Source of the DNA: Coriobacteriia bacterium
GTDB taxonomy: Bacteria; Actinomycetota; Coriobacteriia; Coriobacteriales; Eggerthellaceae
NCBI GenBank assembly: GCA_030537355.1
Contig: JAUNNF010000004.1
Location: 62,001 to 126,000 of the forward strand
Length of the DNA: 64,000 nucleotides
Direction: 5' to 3'
Under the pieces are notes generated by a model. That model ran no database searches. It was given only the letters and a program-made list of their open reading frames with translations, and was not told the DNA's origin. Numbering within the stretch: the stretch's first letter is position 1; every line of letters begins with the position of its first letter. Below are positions 51,053 through 60,853 of the stretch, piece after piece. Position numbers and translations under genes: made by a program.

Positions 51053-52476
51053 TATTCTTCACCTGTCCAACAGTAAGTACATAAATCTTCTTTGTTGAGA
51101 CCAATAGCCTCAATTACGCCTTCTAGGCTTTGGAATTCGAGACTCGAAAAGCCTAGTTTTTCAGCAATGGCACTGCGTAGTTTTTTTCCTCGTTCAGTAG
51201 AGCTATCAGCATACTCATCTAAGTGCTTATCGCCTTCCTCGCCTTCTAATTCATAAATTATTTTGCGAGAGATTAAATCTTGATCTTTTGTCATACGTGA
51301 GAAATTCAAAAACTTACATCCAAACATGATTGGCGGACAAGCAGAACGCATATGAACAGATTTTGCTCCAGCTTCGTACAAAAATTCGACTGTCTCTTGT
51401 AACTGAGTACCCCTAACAATTGAATCGTCTACAAAAAGTAGGTCCTTACCTTCAATCAATTCCCTAACAGGAATTTGCTTCATGTTTGCAGTCTTTTTTG
51501 ACTCAGATTGCTTTGGTGCCATAAAGCTTCTTGCCCATGTAGGAGTATATTTAATAAACGCGCGTGCAAAATTCATATGACGCTTATTAGCATATCCGAT
51601 AGCATGAGGGGTACCTGAATCTGGAACACCACCAACATAATCTATATGCGCATCAAAACCTTGCTTGTCATCGTTGTCAGCCATAATTCCGCCATTTGTA
51701 TAACGCATTTGTTCTACATTTCTACCTTCATAGGTGCTAGTAGGATAACCATAATAACTCCATAAGAAGGAGCATATCTTCATCTTTTTTCCAGGAGGTG
51801 TAACTTGCAAAACTTCATTTGGTCTTATTACTACAACTTCACCTGGGCCCAATTCACGTTCATCAACATATCCAAATTTTTCATAAGCATAAGACTCAAA
51901 CGAAACAGCTCGAGAATCTTGCTTTTTACCAATTTTGATTGGTAACCTTCCAAACTTATCACGAGCTGCAACTAGCTCGCCATCATCTTTTAAAATCAGA
52001 ATTGATGCTGTACCATAAATTTTTTCTTGAGCATAAGCAATACCCTCTTCAAAAGTATCTTTTTGATTAATGAGGGCGGCAACTAGCTCAACATCGTTTA
52101 CCCAACCACCAGTCATAGCATCAAAGTGTCCGCGAGTATTAAAAAGGAAATCTTCTATTAATTCACGAGCATTAAGAATAACACCAATCATAATAATGGC
52201 AAAGTGCCCGTGTTTAGAACGAATTGTAATAGGTTGCGGATATTTATCACTAATACATCCAATGGCAGAAGTTCCTGAGATTTCATTAAATATGTTTTCA
52301 AATTTTGTTCTAAACGGAGAATTTTCGATACTGTGAATTTTACGTTGAATACCAAGTTCGTTATTCCAAGCAGCAACACCAGCGCGTTTCATACCGAGGT
52401 GTGAGTGATAATCAACACCATAAAAAACTTCATCCATGCAATTAGTTTTAGAAGTTACTCCGAAAAAACCGCCCAT
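51052..52476 (-). CDS. purF: Amidophosphoribosyltransferase without the N-terminal cysteine nucleophile
   Basis: 474 residues. Glutaminase-type N-terminus [13 protein letters not shown], with [13 protein letters not shown]; the canonical form begins MCGIFG, where Cys2 is the nucleophile, but here residue 2 is glycine. An in-frame TAA lies directly upstream of ATG, so no longer form exists. The PRPP loop [15 protein letters not shown] is intact, and cysteines in [10 protein letters not shown] and CTYCWTGEE at the C-terminus resemble the 4Fe-4S ligands of the B. subtilis-type enzyme. AAGGAT precedes the start. A divergent class lacking Cys2 occurs, to my knowledge, in other anaerobes. Confidence 0.92.
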   Translation of the reverse strand: MGGFFGVTSKTNCMDEVFYGVDYHSHLGMKRAGVAAWNNELGIQRKIHSIENSPFRTKFENIFNEISGTSAIGCISDKYPQPITIRSKHGHFAIIMIGVILNARELIEDFLFNTRGHFDAMTGGWVNDVELVAALINQKDTFEEGIAYAQEKIYGTASILILKDDGELVAARDKFGRLPIKIGKKQDSRAVSFESYAYEKFGYVDERELGPGEVVVIRPNEVLQVTPPGKKMKICSFLWSYYGYPTSTYEGRNVEQMRYTNGGIMADNDDKQGFDAHIDYVGGVPDSGTPHAIGYANKRHMNFARAFIKYTPTWARSFMAPKQSESKKTANMKQIPVRELIEGKDLLFVDDSIVRGTQLQETVEFLYEAGAKSVHMRSACPPIMFGCKFLNFSRMTKDQDLISRKIIYELEGEEGDKHLDEYADSSTERGKKLRSAIAEKLGFSSLEFQSLEGVIEAIGLNKEDLCTYCWTGEE

Positions 52477-52485
52477 TATAAATCC

Positions 52486-53166
52486 TTAAGCAAAAAAGAT
52501 TTCAGAAAGCTTCATTGGCTCAATATATTCGCCATCCTTATATGCACGCATATTGCCTGATGCAATCTCATCAATAAGCATTACAGCACCGTTTTTATCA
52601 TAGCCAAACTCGAATTTAATATCGTATAAGTCTAAGCCTTTTTCTTTTAAGTCATCAGCAACAATACGTGTGATTTTTTGAGTCATACTAACGATATCAT
52701 CATATTGTTGCTCAGACATAACACCTAGAGCTACAAGACCTTCCTTAGTAACAAGAGGGTCACCTAAATCGTCGTTTTTAAATGTCATCTCGACATACTC
52801 AGGCAAATCTTGTCCCAGCTCACAGTACTCATTATATCTTTTATAAAAAGAACCGACAGCCTTATATCTGCAAATTACCTCAAGGCCATTGCCAAAAACT
52901 TTTGCAGGAAGTACTTCCATTGTAGTCTCATCCAAATCACAATCTACATAATGAGTAACAATTCCAGCTTTATTGATTTTGTCAAAGAAATGTTTTGACA
53001 TGCGAAGATTTACATCTCCAACACCCTCAATGGTCAATCCTACTGAATTCTCGCCAGGATCAAACTTTCCATCTTTACCTGTACAATCATCCTTAAATTT
53101 CAACAGGTAATTTCCATTATCTAATTCAAATACGTCCTTTGTTTTTCCGGTATAAACCTTTTTCAT
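52486..53166 (-). CDS. purC: Phosphoribosylaminoimidazole-succinocarboxamide synthase
   Basis: 226 residues, the short bacterial form. [23 protein letters not shown] near the start, [57 protein letters not shown] and [18 protein letters not shown] match SAICAR synthetase. It couples CAIR with aspartate. Its 3' end is 9 bases from purF and its ATG overlaps the purE stop by 4. Confidence 0.96.
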   Translation of the reverse strand: MKKVYTGKTKDVFELDNGNYLLKFKDDCTGKDGKFDPGENSVGLTIEGVGDVNLRMSKHFFDKINKAGIVTHYVDCDLDETTMEVLPAKVFGNGLEVICRYKAVGSFYKRYNEYCELGQDLPEYVEMTFKNDDLGDPLVTKEGLVALGVMSEQQYDDIVSMTQKITRIVADDLKEKGLDLYDIKFEFGYDKNGAVMLIDEIASGNMRAYKDGEYIEPMKLSEIFFA

Positions 53167-53639
53167 AACTTCTCGTCTTTCTTTAAAACTTGTTTTTTTG
53201 CTTCAGTTCTTATATTGTTTAATTTAGATTCTAAATCTTTATCTTCAACAGATAATATCTCTGCGGCAAGCAGTGCTGCATTTTTTCCAGCATCTACACC
53301 AACTGTTGCCACAGGAATCCCTGGAGGCATCTGCACAGTTGACAATAAAGCATCCATGCCTTCAAATGCTTTTGATTTGATAGGAACTCCGATAATTGGT
53401 AGTGTTGTGTTTGCAGCTATAGCACCTGCTAGATGCGCAGCCATACCAGCAAAACAAATAATTACACCAAAACCATTCTCTCTTGCTCCTAGTGCAAAAT
53501 CTCTAGCCTGCTCAGGAGTTCTATGAGCTGAATATATATGGGTTTCGTAATTTAGATTTAATTCATCGAGAATGGAGGTGGCTTTATTTACAACCGGAAG
53601 GTCGCTATCACTGCCCATAATTAATGCAATTTTTTTCAT
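53163..53639 (-). CDS. purE: 5-(carboxyamino)imidazole ribonucleotide mutase
   Basis: 158 residues. [16 protein letters not shown] at the N-terminus, the [19 protein letters not shown] loop with catalytic serine and histidine, [17 protein letters not shown] and [32 protein letters not shown] (in parts) are typical. I use ATG 53639; a TTG directly before it (53642) is the alternative. No purK is in the window, so this may be either a class I mutase needing PurK elsewhere or a class II AIR carboxylase. First gene of the purine operon. Confidence 0.95.
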   Translation of the reverse strand: MKKIALIMGSDSDLPVVNKATSILDELNLNYETHIYSAHRTPEQARDFALGARENGFGVIICFAGMAAHLAGAIAANTTLPIIGVPIKSKAFEGMDALLSTVQMPPGIPVATVGVDAGKNAALLAAEILSVEDKDLESKLNNIRTEAKKQVLKKDEKL

Positions 53640-53678
53640 CAATCCCCCAAAAAAAGATTGTTATTATTACGGGATTTT

Positions 53679-53687
53679 ATTGTAGCA
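53679..53687 (-). promoter_or_regulatory. Probable promoter of the purine operon
   Basis: Minus-strand TGCTACAAT is an extended -10 (TACAAT at 53684-53679) with TTGAAT (53709-53704) 19 bases upstream as a weak -35. The leader to purE would be about 33 bases, too short for a guanine or other purine riboswitch. Confidence 0.5.
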
Positions 53688-53722
53688 AAACTATTCTCTT
53701 ATGATTCAAAAAATTATAAATT

Positions 53723-55228
53723 TTAGCGAATATTTCCGGAGCGATCCTTCTTGATAACATCATGAGCGCCACCCTCAACAATACTTGTTGCAGACACAAG
53801 TGTTATCTTAGCCTTATCTCTAAGTTCGACAAGATTTAATGCACCACAATTACAAAGTGTAGATTTAATTTTTTGCAGAGAACGCTGGACATTTTCTTTT
53901 AAACTTCCAGCATAAGGAACATATGAGTCTACGCCTTCTTCAAAAGAAAGTTTTTTATCTCCTCCAAGATCATATCTTTGCCAATTACGGGCACGTGCAG
54001 AACCTTCTCCCCAATATTCTTTGTAAAACTTACCATCAATACTAACTCTGTTTGAAGGGCTCTCGTCAAATCTTGCGAAATAGCGTCCCAACATAACAAA
54101 ATCAGCTCCCATGGCAAGTGCTAATGTAATATGATGGTCATACACAATACCACCATCAGAGCATACTGGAACATATATGCCTGTTTTATCAAAATATTCG
54201 TCTCTTGCTTTTGCGACTTCAGTCAATGCTGTAGCTTGCCCGCGGCCTATACCTTTTGTTTCTCTTGTAATACAAATAGAACCGCCACCTATGCCAACTT
54301 TAACAAAGTCTGCACCGCAATCAACAAGATATCTAAAGCCGTCAGCGTCAACAACATTACCAGCACCAACCTTAACATCGTCACCATAATTCGCACGGAT
54401 CCAATCAATAGTAAGTTTTTGCCACTCAGAAAAACCCTCTGAAGAGTCAATACATAAAACATCAACTCCTGCATCAATTAAAGCTGGAACTCGGTCTTTA
54501 TAGTCTCTAGTATTTATTCCAGCACCAACAACAAAACGCTTATTATCATCTAAAAGTTCATCCGGATTGGCTTTGTGAGCCTCGTAATCTTTTCTAAATA
54601 CAACAGAATGAAGATTTCCATCTTTTGTAACAATAGGAAGTGTATTTAGCTTGTGCTCCCAAATAATATCATTTGCATCTTTAAGGCTTATACCTTCTTC
54701 GGCACAAACCAACCTATCAAATGGCGTCATAAACTCAGAAACTTGCAAATCTGGACTCATTCGACTAACTCTATAATCCCTGCTTGTTACAATGCCCATA
54801 AGCTTACCATGAGCAGAACCATCGTCAGTAACGCATATAGTTGAGTGACCTGTATTTTCTGTAACATTAAGCACATCAGCAAGTGTTGCATCAGAAGAAA
54901 TATTTGAATCGCTCTCAACAAAACCAGCCTTACATAGCTTTGCCTTTTTTACCATAGCAGCTTGAGACTCTATAGGCTGAGAGCCAAAAATGAAAGAAAC
55001 ACCACCTTGTTGGGCTAGCGCTACAGCCAGCTCATTACCAGATACTGACTGCATAACAGCAGACACCATAGGAATATTCATTGAAATTTTTGGGTCTTCG
55101 CCTACTTTGTATTTTACAAGAGGAGTTTTAAGTGAGACGTTATTAGGAATGCATTCCGAACTAGAATAACCAGGAATCAATAAATATTCATTAAAGGTGT
55201 GAGACGGCTCTTCTATAAATTCTTTCAT
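53723..55228 (-). CDS. guaB: IMP dehydrogenase
   Basis: 501 residues. The barrel begins [25 protein letters not shown]; residues about 105-225 hold two CBS repeats ([13 protein letters not shown] and [15 protein letters not shown]). The second half has [40 protein letters not shown] with the catalytic cysteine, CSDGGIVYD and the flap [11 protein letters not shown] with the arginine. It oxidises IMP to XMP for guanine nucleotides. It lies just upstream of the purine operon on the same strand but has its own 80-base gap before purE. It overlaps glgA by 4 bases. Confidence 0.95.
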   Translation of the reverse strand: MKEFIEEPSHTFNEYLLIPGYSSSECIPNNVSLKTPLVKYKVGEDPKISMNIPMVSAVMQSVSGNELAVALAQQGGVSFIFGSQPIESQAAMVKKAKLCKAGFVESDSNISSDATLADVLNVTENTGHSTICVTDDGSAHGKLMGIVTSRDYRVSRMSPDLQVSEFMTPFDRLVCAEEGISLKDANDIIWEHKLNTLPIVTKDGNLHSVVFRKDYEAHKANPDELLDDNKRFVVGAGINTRDYKDRVPALIDAGVDVLCIDSSEGFSEWQKLTIDWIRANYGDDVKVGAGNVVDADGFRYLVDCGADFVKVGIGGGSICITRETKGIGRGQATALTEVAKARDEYFDKTGIYVPVCSDGGIVYDHHITLALAMGADFVMLGRYFARFDESPSNRVSIDGKFYKEYWGEGSARARNWQRYDLGGDKKLSFEEGVDSYVPYAGSLKENVQRSLQKIKSTLCNCGALNLVELRDKAKITLVSATSIVEGGAHDVIKKDRSGNIR

Positions 55229-56940
55229 TTTTTCTTTTTCTTACCCTTCTTTTTCTTCTTATCCTTGGTGTTATCTTTTTTCTGTTTTTCCTTCTTTTTC
55301 TTTTTCTTTTTCTTCTTTTCTCTAAGCTCTACGCTTCCATAAGCTGCACTTGCTTCTTCCTGCAATGATTTTAAAATTTGAGCTCTATCTTCGGCATGTC
55401 TTGCAGCCTTAGCAGCAGCAGCCATGGCTGCCTCTTCGGCACGCTTTACAGTCTCTAGCTCAAACTGTTCATTAAGCTGATCAATATGACCGGAAAGCAA
55501 GGCATCGTATAGTGCCATATATTTTCTACCAGATTCTTTCCAGCTGAAATCTTCCGACATTGCACGTTTTTGCATGCGAGTCCAATTCTTTTTGTCGTTG
55601 TTCCAAACATCAAAGACAGTATCTAGCGCACGTGAAAATTCTTTATAGTTATAGTTTTTAAACGAGAAGCCATTGCATACCAAACTCTTAGGTTGATAAT
55701 TGTGAACAGTATCACGAAGTCCACCTGTACTTCTAACGAGAGGAAGAGTTCCATAATGCATAGCCATCATCTGGGCAATTCCACATGGTTCAAACTTTGA
55801 AGGCATCAGAAGGACGTCTGCACCAGCATATACATTATGTGGAAGATGCGGATCAAATTGCAAGTGAGTTCCTACTGCACCCTTATATTTTTTCTTGAAT
55901 TCATTAATCTTTTCTTTGTATTTTTTATCTCCGTCTCCCAAGAATATAATCTGTCCGCCACCTTCCATAATCTTAGGAACAGCCTTTATGATTAAACTTA
56001 TACCCTTTTGCTCGTAAAATCTACATGCGACACAAAAGAGAGGCGCACGAGGATTTTCCGTAAGATGGAACTTCTTTTGTAAGTCGATTTTATTGCCAAG
56101 TCTTCTCTCAAGCAGATCCTTAGTATAATGAACGCGAATATTTATATCCCAAGCAGGATTAAAATCAACATAATCAATACCATTTAAAATACCATGCGTA
56201 ACATCCTTTTTAGTTTTCAATACTGCTTCTAGACCAACTCCATATTCGTAAGTTAGTATTTCTTTAGCATATGATGGAGAAGGTGTTGTTACGCAATCAC
56301 TTACTGTGATACCGCATTTCATTAAATTAACTTTGCCTTTATGCATAACAGCATTAATTGCTTTTCTATTTTTTAAAGCTAGGACATCCTTTATCTTTTT
56401 ATAATCAAATTTACCTTGATATTGCAAATTATGAATTGTAAACACAGTTTTAATATCATACTCACCTAACTGTTCCTCATACTCTTCATGTAAATATAAG
56501 TTAGTTAGAGCAGTATGCCAATCATTAACATGCAATATATCAGGTTTAAAGTCCTTTAGGCAGCTTATTGTTTCGAGTATAGCTCTGGAGAAAAATGCGA
56601 AACGCTCGATATCGTCTTTTTCACCATAAGCACCAGGTCTATCAAAATAATAATCATTTTTAACGAGATAGAATACAACTCCGCGCATTTTGACGTAATA
56701 TAGGCCAAATTCATGACGCTTACCAGCCGAAAAGACACTATAGTCACCAATATGCTGAAGACGCTTACGGTGTTCATTAGAAATCATCGAGAGATAGGGA
56801 ATTATTACTCTGATGTCGCATCCATGGCTTGAAATACTCATTGGAAGAGTCCCCGCAACATCACCTAGTCCACCTAGTTTTGTAAATGGAACAGCCTCAA
56901 ATGCTGCGTATAAAACTTTTGTTTTTTTCTTATCAGCCAT
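55225..56940 (-). CDS. glgA: Glycogen/starch synthase (GT5) with poly-lysine tail
   Basis: 571 residues. The ADP-glucose-binding start [26 protein letters not shown] (in two parts, KxGGL type), [42 protein letters not shown] and the C-terminal [23 protein letters not shown] with STGGLRDTV are GlgA features. It lengthens alpha-1,4-glucan. The last 75 or so residues are an alanine/glutamate helix ([17 protein letters not shown]) and then almost pure lysine (runs of 5-9 K), which is not part of GlgA. No glgB, glgC or glgP is adjacent; it sits between aroB and guaB. Confidence 0.92.
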   Translation of the reverse strand: MADKKKTKVLYAAFEAVPFTKLGGLGDVAGTLPMSISSHGCDIRVIIPYLSMISNEHRKRLQHIGDYSVFSAGKRHEFGLYYVKMRGVVFYLVKNDYYFDRPGAYGEKDDIERFAFFSRAILETISCLKDFKPDILHVNDWHTALTNLYLHEEYEEQLGEYDIKTVFTIHNLQYQGKFDYKKIKDVLALKNRKAINAVMHKGKVNLMKCGITVSDCVTTPSPSYAKEILTYEYGVGLEAVLKTKKDVTHGILNGIDYVDFNPAWDINIRVHYTKDLLERRLGNKIDLQKKFHLTENPRAPLFCVACRFYEQKGISLIIKAVPKIMEGGGQIIFLGDGDKKYKEKINEFKKKYKGAVGTHLQFDPHLPHNVYAGADVLLMPSKFEPCGIAQMMAMHYGTLPLVRSTGGLRDTVHNYQPKSLVCNGFSFKNYNYKEFSRALDTVFDVWNNDKKNWTRMQKRAMSEDFSWKESGRKYMALYDALLSGHIDQLNEQFELETVKRAEEAAMAAAAKAARHAEDRAQILKSLQEEASAAYGSVELREKKKKKKKKKEKQKKDNTKDKKKKKGKKKKK

Positions 56941-57875
56941 TATTGCCCTTTCTCGTCACTTAAATATTCTAGCAAATAATGCTTGGTTTTTTCCATGTTC
57001 ATTGTTAATTTATTAGGAATTCCGAAATCATCTAATACAATAAAGTTAATATTTCCATTTGTGTTTTTTTTATCATTAAACATATAGCTTAAAACAGCTT
57101 CGTCAATATTGATGGCGAGTATGTCATTCAAAACATCATATTGTTTAAATATTTCTCTCTGTTCATGCTGTAATTTATGATTTATATATGCCGCAAAGTC
57201 CATACCTCTGGCAATAGCAATCCCATGAGGTATATGATATAGGGCCTCTATTGCATGACCTAAGGTATGACCATAGTTAAGCACTTCACGCTTTCCTTCT
57301 TTGTCAAAAACATCCTCATCAACAATAGATTGTTTTACTTCAATAGCGTCTTTAATAGAATCAACTTGCTTGTTGGTTATAAACTTTAATTTTAAGAGTT
57401 CACAAACTCCACTTTTTCTGTCTTTTTCCTCTAGAGTGTCTAATAGCCTCTCGTCTATAAATATATATTTTGCATCCCAAAACGTCCCAACCATATTTTT
57501 ACCTGCTTCTGTATTGATGGCACGTTTACCGCCAATAGCAGCATCTATCATCGCTAAATAAGTAGTAGGAACTGAAGCAAAATCTACTCCTCTCATATAA
57601 GTGGAAGCTGCAAAACCAACACTGTCGCTTATTGCTCCTCCACCTACGCTTACAACTAGTGATTTTCTATCAATATTAAATTTACTAAATGTTGCCCACA
57701 ACAGCTTAACAACTTCTAATTGCTTAGCGTCTTCGCCAGTAGGAATACTAATACTTTTAAATGGAAGCTTTTTTGCGGCAGCTATTTCAAACTCGTTCGA
57801 ACCACAGACAACAACTATGTTTTTGTAATCATTTAAATAATCAGAAACATTGTTTATGTCTGTAAAATAGATCAC
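56940..57875 (-). CDS. aroB: 3-dehydroquinate synthase (short form)
   Basis: 311 residues, some 40-50 fewer than usual. Key parts are kept: IPTGEDAKQLE, VVSVGGGAISDSVGFAASTYMRGV, SVPTTYLAMIDAAIGGKRAIN, GKNMVGTFWD, the zinc-ligand glutamate in GVCELLKLK and the histidines in NYGHTLGHAIE and HGIAIARGMD. The region between is trimmed. It makes 3-dehydroquinate from DAHP with NAD and zinc. GGKRAIN replaces the usual GGKTAIN. It shares one base with the glgA start and abuts aroK. Confidence 0.93.
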   Translation of the reverse strand: MIYFTDINNVSDYLNDYKNIVVVCGSNEFEIAAAKKLPFKSISIPTGEDAKQLEVVKLLWATFSKFNIDRKSLVVSVGGGAISDSVGFAASTYMRGVDFASVPTTYLAMIDAAIGGKRAINTEAGKNMVGTFWDAKYIFIDERLLDTLEEKDRKSGVCELLKLKFITNKQVDSIKDAIEVKQSIVDEDVFDKEGKREVLNYGHTLGHAIEALYHIPHGIAIARGMDFAAYINHKLQHEQREIFKQYDVLNDILAINIDEAVLSYMFNDKKNTNGNINFIVLDDFGIPNKLTMNMEKTKHYLLEYLSDEKGQ

Positions 57876-58415
57876 TTATTGCTGCAAAATACCTTTTCTG
57901 ATAAGAACTCGTTTAACTTCTTGAACAACATCATCAAGCTTTTTGCCATCAGTGTCTATTTCAACATTACTGCATTTTTCATATCTGTTGTTTCTCTGAG
58001 CGAGAACATTTTCGGCATTTTCTATGTCTTTAAACATAGGTCTTGAAGAAAAATCAATAATTCTATCAGCTGCAGTTTTACTAGAAACATTTAACCACAC
58101 TACAAAACAATTTTTCAATGCACCTCTAGATACGGCAGATTCAACACATCCACCACCAGTGGCAACAATAATCTTTTTATCACGAGTTACTTCATCGAGA
58201 ATATCTGCTTCAATTTTCCTAAACGCAGACTCGCCTCTTGAATTAATAATCTCAGAAATTGTTTGCTTACAACGCTGAACTACTAACTTGTCAGTATCAA
58301 CAAACTCAATACCAGTTTGTTCAGACAATAATTTTGCAACGCTAGATTTGCCAGAACCCATAAAACCAATTAAAGCGATAGGTTTTTTTATATAAAATTG
58401 TTGCCCAACTAACAT
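57876..58415 (-). CDS. aroK: Shikimate kinase
   Basis: 179 residues. P-loop IALIGFMGSGKSSVAKLL, FVDTDKLVVQRC, the SERGESAFRK-like NSRGESAFRKIE, VATGGGCV and SRPMFKD lid are present. It phosphorylates shikimate. The frame extends to 58433, but AGGAGGAAAG precedes ATG 58415, so that is the start. It follows aroC and abuts aroB without a gap. Confidence 0.95.
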   Translation of the reverse strand: MLVGQQFYIKKPIALIGFMGSGKSSVAKLLSEQTGIEFVDTDKLVVQRCKQTISEIINSRGESAFRKIEADILDEVTRDKKIIVATGGGCVESAVSRGALKNCFVVWLNVSSKTAADRIIDFSSRPMFKDIENAENVLAQRNNRYEKCSNVEIDTDGKKLDDVVQEVKRVLIRKGILQQ

Positions 58416-58446
58416 CTTTCCTCCTAATAACAAAAACTATTATACA

Positions 58447-59532
58447 TTATTTGAAGCTTTTTATACGCTGTTTGTAAGCATCAAGTGCATATACAATCTC
58501 AGATACAGAATCTCTGCCAAATTTGTTCATATATTCATTGGCGAGCACTATTGCAGCCTGTGACTCTGCTATAACGGCAACATTAGGAACAACACATACG
58601 TCGCTTCGCCTTGAAGACTGATGCTTTTCTAATTCGTAAGTATCAAGATTTATAGTAGCCACATTTTTCTTAATTGTAGGAATTGGCCTGCTTAAACAAC
58701 CAATAACAATTGGCATACCGTTTGTCATGCCACCCTCAATACCTCCACTATAATTTGTGCTACGGGTCAAATCTGACTCTATATTATCAACGACACTCGA
58801 ACCTACATTTTGGCTCATATATTCAGCATCTCCTAGCATAACTCCTCTTATTGTCGGAATAGATGATATTGCTCCCATAAACTTAGAATTAATTTTATTA
58901 CCAATACCAGGAACAGTACCAACACCAATTAGCTTAAAACTTCCACCTAATGTATCCCCTGCATCTTTAGCGCGTTCTATTTGAGCAATCATTTTTTTAG
59001 TTGCCCCCGCATCAGGACACATAAGCTCACTCATGGCAATATCAGTCATGCTTGGTAGATCTTTAAAATTTGTACTTACAGAGCCTATCGAGGTAACGTA
59101 AGAGTAAACTTCACATCCGAGCATGCCGAGCATTTCTTTTGCTATAACACCAGCAGCACATATTCCAGCGGTTTTTCTTGCACTAAACATCTCTGCTACA
59201 TTATGACAATCGTCAAAGTTATATTTAATTACACCATTTAGGTCAGCATGTCCAGGGCGAGGAAACTTGTCTTCGTCTTCGTCATAATCTCTAACATCGT
59301 TATTAATCTCAATACAAACAGGAGAGCCTATAGTTTTTTCATTTATTACGCCCGCAGAGATAAAGCATTTATTGCTCTCGGCATCTTGACGCTCGCTCCT
59401 GCCAATACCAGCTGACCTTCTTTTTAATTCATAATTAATAGCTTTTTCTGTTAGTGGAATTCCTGCTGGAACATCTTCAATTATTACGGTAATTTTTGGC
59501 CCATGGCTCTCGCCTGCTATGCTATATCTCAT
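58447..59532 (-). CDS. aroC: Chorismate synthase
   Basis: 361 residues. SIAGESHGPKITVIIEDVPAGIPL, RRSAGIGRSERQDAE, PRPGHADLNGVIKY, MFSARKTAGICAAGVIAKEM and SNYSGGIEGGMTNGMPIV-like TNYSGGIEGGMTNGMPIV are diagnostic. It converts EPSP to chorismate with reduced FMN. The typical GESHG histidine and FSARKTA motifs are intact. The start overlaps the aroE 3' end by 11 bases. Confidence 0.96.
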   Translation of the reverse strand: MRYSIAGESHGPKITVIIEDVPAGIPLTEKAINYELKRRSAGIGRSERQDAESNKCFISAGVINEKTIGSPVCIEINNDVRDYDEDEDKFPRPGHADLNGVIKYNFDDCHNVAEMFSARKTAGICAAGVIAKEMLGMLGCEVYSYVTSIGSVSTNFKDLPSMTDIAMSELMCPDAGATKKMIAQIERAKDAGDTLGGSFKLIGVGTVPGIGNKINSKFMGAISSIPTIRGVMLGDAEYMSQNVGSSVVDNIESDLTRSTNYSGGIEGGMTNGMPIVIGCLSRPIPTIKKNVATINLDTYELEKHQSSRRSDVCVVPNVAVIAESQAAIVLANEYMNKFGRDSVSEIVYALDAYKQRIKSFK

Positions 59533-60211
59533 TAATCCTCCTCCAAGCTATGTCAAATAATACATCAAAGTCTAGCCTTTTTTTGCAAATTTGCTGAATG
59601 CAAAGAATAGCTTGAGAAACCAGCATACCACGACCATCATAAGCACAATCAAAAATATCGCTATAATCGTAGTTATCAAAGTATTTTAAGTCCATAAAAA
59701 TTTGTTTTTTGTTATAGCAATTTTGGTATTTTAGAGCAGTGTTAACAGGCGTAGCATCAATAAGAAGATCTGCATCTGCTATTAAATTTTCAGGATTTTT
59801 ATATTTTCTTCCAACAAGTGTAGCTGGAATAAATTTAGATATTTCATGTGCTGTAACACCTGTTCCAAAAATCACAACTTTAGAAGCTAGTGCCTTTTCT
59901 CGTTTAAGAAAAGCATATGCGCCCTGACCATCAAAATTAAAATATTCATCTCCGACAATTAAATTAGAATTTTTAAAATATTGTTTATAAGGATAGGTTA
60001 TATTTGCTGCAACAAATTTATGTGTTGAAATAAAAGACTTTAATTCTTTAATACTTCCAAAATTTAGGGCAGAATATTTAAGATCCAGTCCTAGCTTCTT
60101 GTATATTGTATTATGAATTACTGGTGATAGCGACTTGGAAACATTTTTTCCAAACAGAAATACATCGTTAGGACGCTTTTCTGATTTTGGCAATTTTTCC
60201 AATGTGTTCAT
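59522..60211 (-). CDS. aroE: Shikimate dehydrogenase (short, divergent)
   Basis: 229 residues against a usual 270. VFLFGKNVSKSLSPVIHN is the shikimate-binding start, ANITYPYK holds the catalytic lysine, and FNFDGQGAYAFL the catalytic aspartate. The NADP-binding loop is degenerate (GTGVTAHEI) and the stretch after it is shortened, but the tail DGRGMLVSQAILCIQQI is typical. It reduces 3-dehydroshikimate. The start is uncertain: it overlaps the small upstream gene by 44 bases, and a TTG three codons later (AAGGG upstream) could be used. Confidence 0.85.
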   Translation of the reverse strand: MNTLEKLPKSEKRPNDVFLFGKNVSKSLSPVIHNTIYKKLGLDLKYSALNFGSIKELKSFISTHKFVAANITYPYKQYFKNSNLIVGDEYFNFDGQGAYAFLKREKALASKVVIFGTGVTAHEISKFIPATLVGRKYKNPENLIADADLLIDATPVNTALKYQNCYNKKQIFMDLKYFDNYDYSDIFDCAYDGRGMLVSQAILCIQQICKKRLDFDVLFDIAWRRINEI

Positions 60212-60350
60212 CCCTTTTTGCAGCCATAGCTCTACGTTTAATGTTTTTATTGAATTTTTCAGATTCTCGTTTGAATGAATATTTAATCATGTAGCTAATT
60301 CCTACATAAACAGCAAGGCCAACTAAAATTTTCTTTATTGCACGATTCAT
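60168..60350 (-). CDS. Small basic single-pass membrane protein
   Basis: 60 residues: one hydrophobic helix (about 7-23, KILVGLAVYVGISYMIKY) followed by a strongly basic tail (SFKRESEKFNKNIKRRAMAA to GKIAKIRKAS). The ATG overlaps the yqeG stop by 4 bases (ATGA), the usual coupling in this operon, which argues that it is translated. It overlaps the aroE start by 44 bases. I do not recognise a family. Confidence 0.6.
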   Translation of the reverse strand: MNRAIKKILVGLAVYVGISYMIKYSFKRESEKFNKNIKRRAMAAKRDEHIGKIAKIRKAS

Positions 60351-60853
60351 GCACTGCTCCGTTCTGGTTGTCTGTTTCTTAGTATAACACTTTCTAGACG
60401 TCTCAACACTAAAGTATGAATTAAATCAGCTTTAACTAATGGATTTAGTAAATAACATTTAAGACCTACTAAATGAGCTCCTAGGACATCAGTTAATAAT
60501 TGATCGCCAATCATTAAAGTGTGTTTTTTTTCAGCACCAATCTTTTTCATAGCACGAACAAATGCATGAGGTAATGGCTTTAAAGATTTAACAACAATAG
60601 GCAAATTAAGATCTTTTGCTGTATCCACAACATTACTGTGCCAATCGTTTGATATTAAGCAAATTTCAAGACCAGACTGTTGAGCAGCATAAATCCACGA
60701 TTTAATATCTGTGGGAACAATGGATTTATCCCTAGTTAATATAGTATTATCGACATCTAAAAGAAGATACTTATATTTTAGATTCAATATATCTTTTTTA
60801 ATACTGATATCAGATAATCTTGTAAAGTATCTGTCTGGATAAAAAAATGCCAT
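60347..60853 (-). CDS. yqeG: YqeG-family HAD-IIIA phosphatase
   Basis: 168 residues. LLLDVDNTILTRD (DxDxT nucleophile motif, residues about 31-43), CLISNDWHS, a lysine in VVKSLKPLPHAF and IGDQLLTDVLGAHLVG complete the HAD motifs. The product resembles YqeG, a cytoplasmic HAD phosphatase of uncertain substrate, possibly phosphatidylglycerophosphate phosphatase-like. It abuts mltG by one base and overlaps the small gene downstream by 4. Confidence 0.92.
   Translation of the reverse strand: MAFFYPDRYFTRLSDISIKKDILNLKYKYLLLDVDNTILTRDKSIVPTDIKSWIYAAQQSGLEICLISNDWHSNVVDTAKDLNLPIVVKSLKPLPHAFVRAMKKIGAEKKHTLMIGDQLLTDVLGAHLVGLKCYLLNPLVKADLIHTLVLRRLESVILRNRQPERSSA

Noticed and set aside
53640-53722. 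Purine riboswitch in front of purE
   Set aside because: The gap is 83 bases, A/T-rich and carries a promoter placing the leader at about 33 bases, too short for the aptamer.
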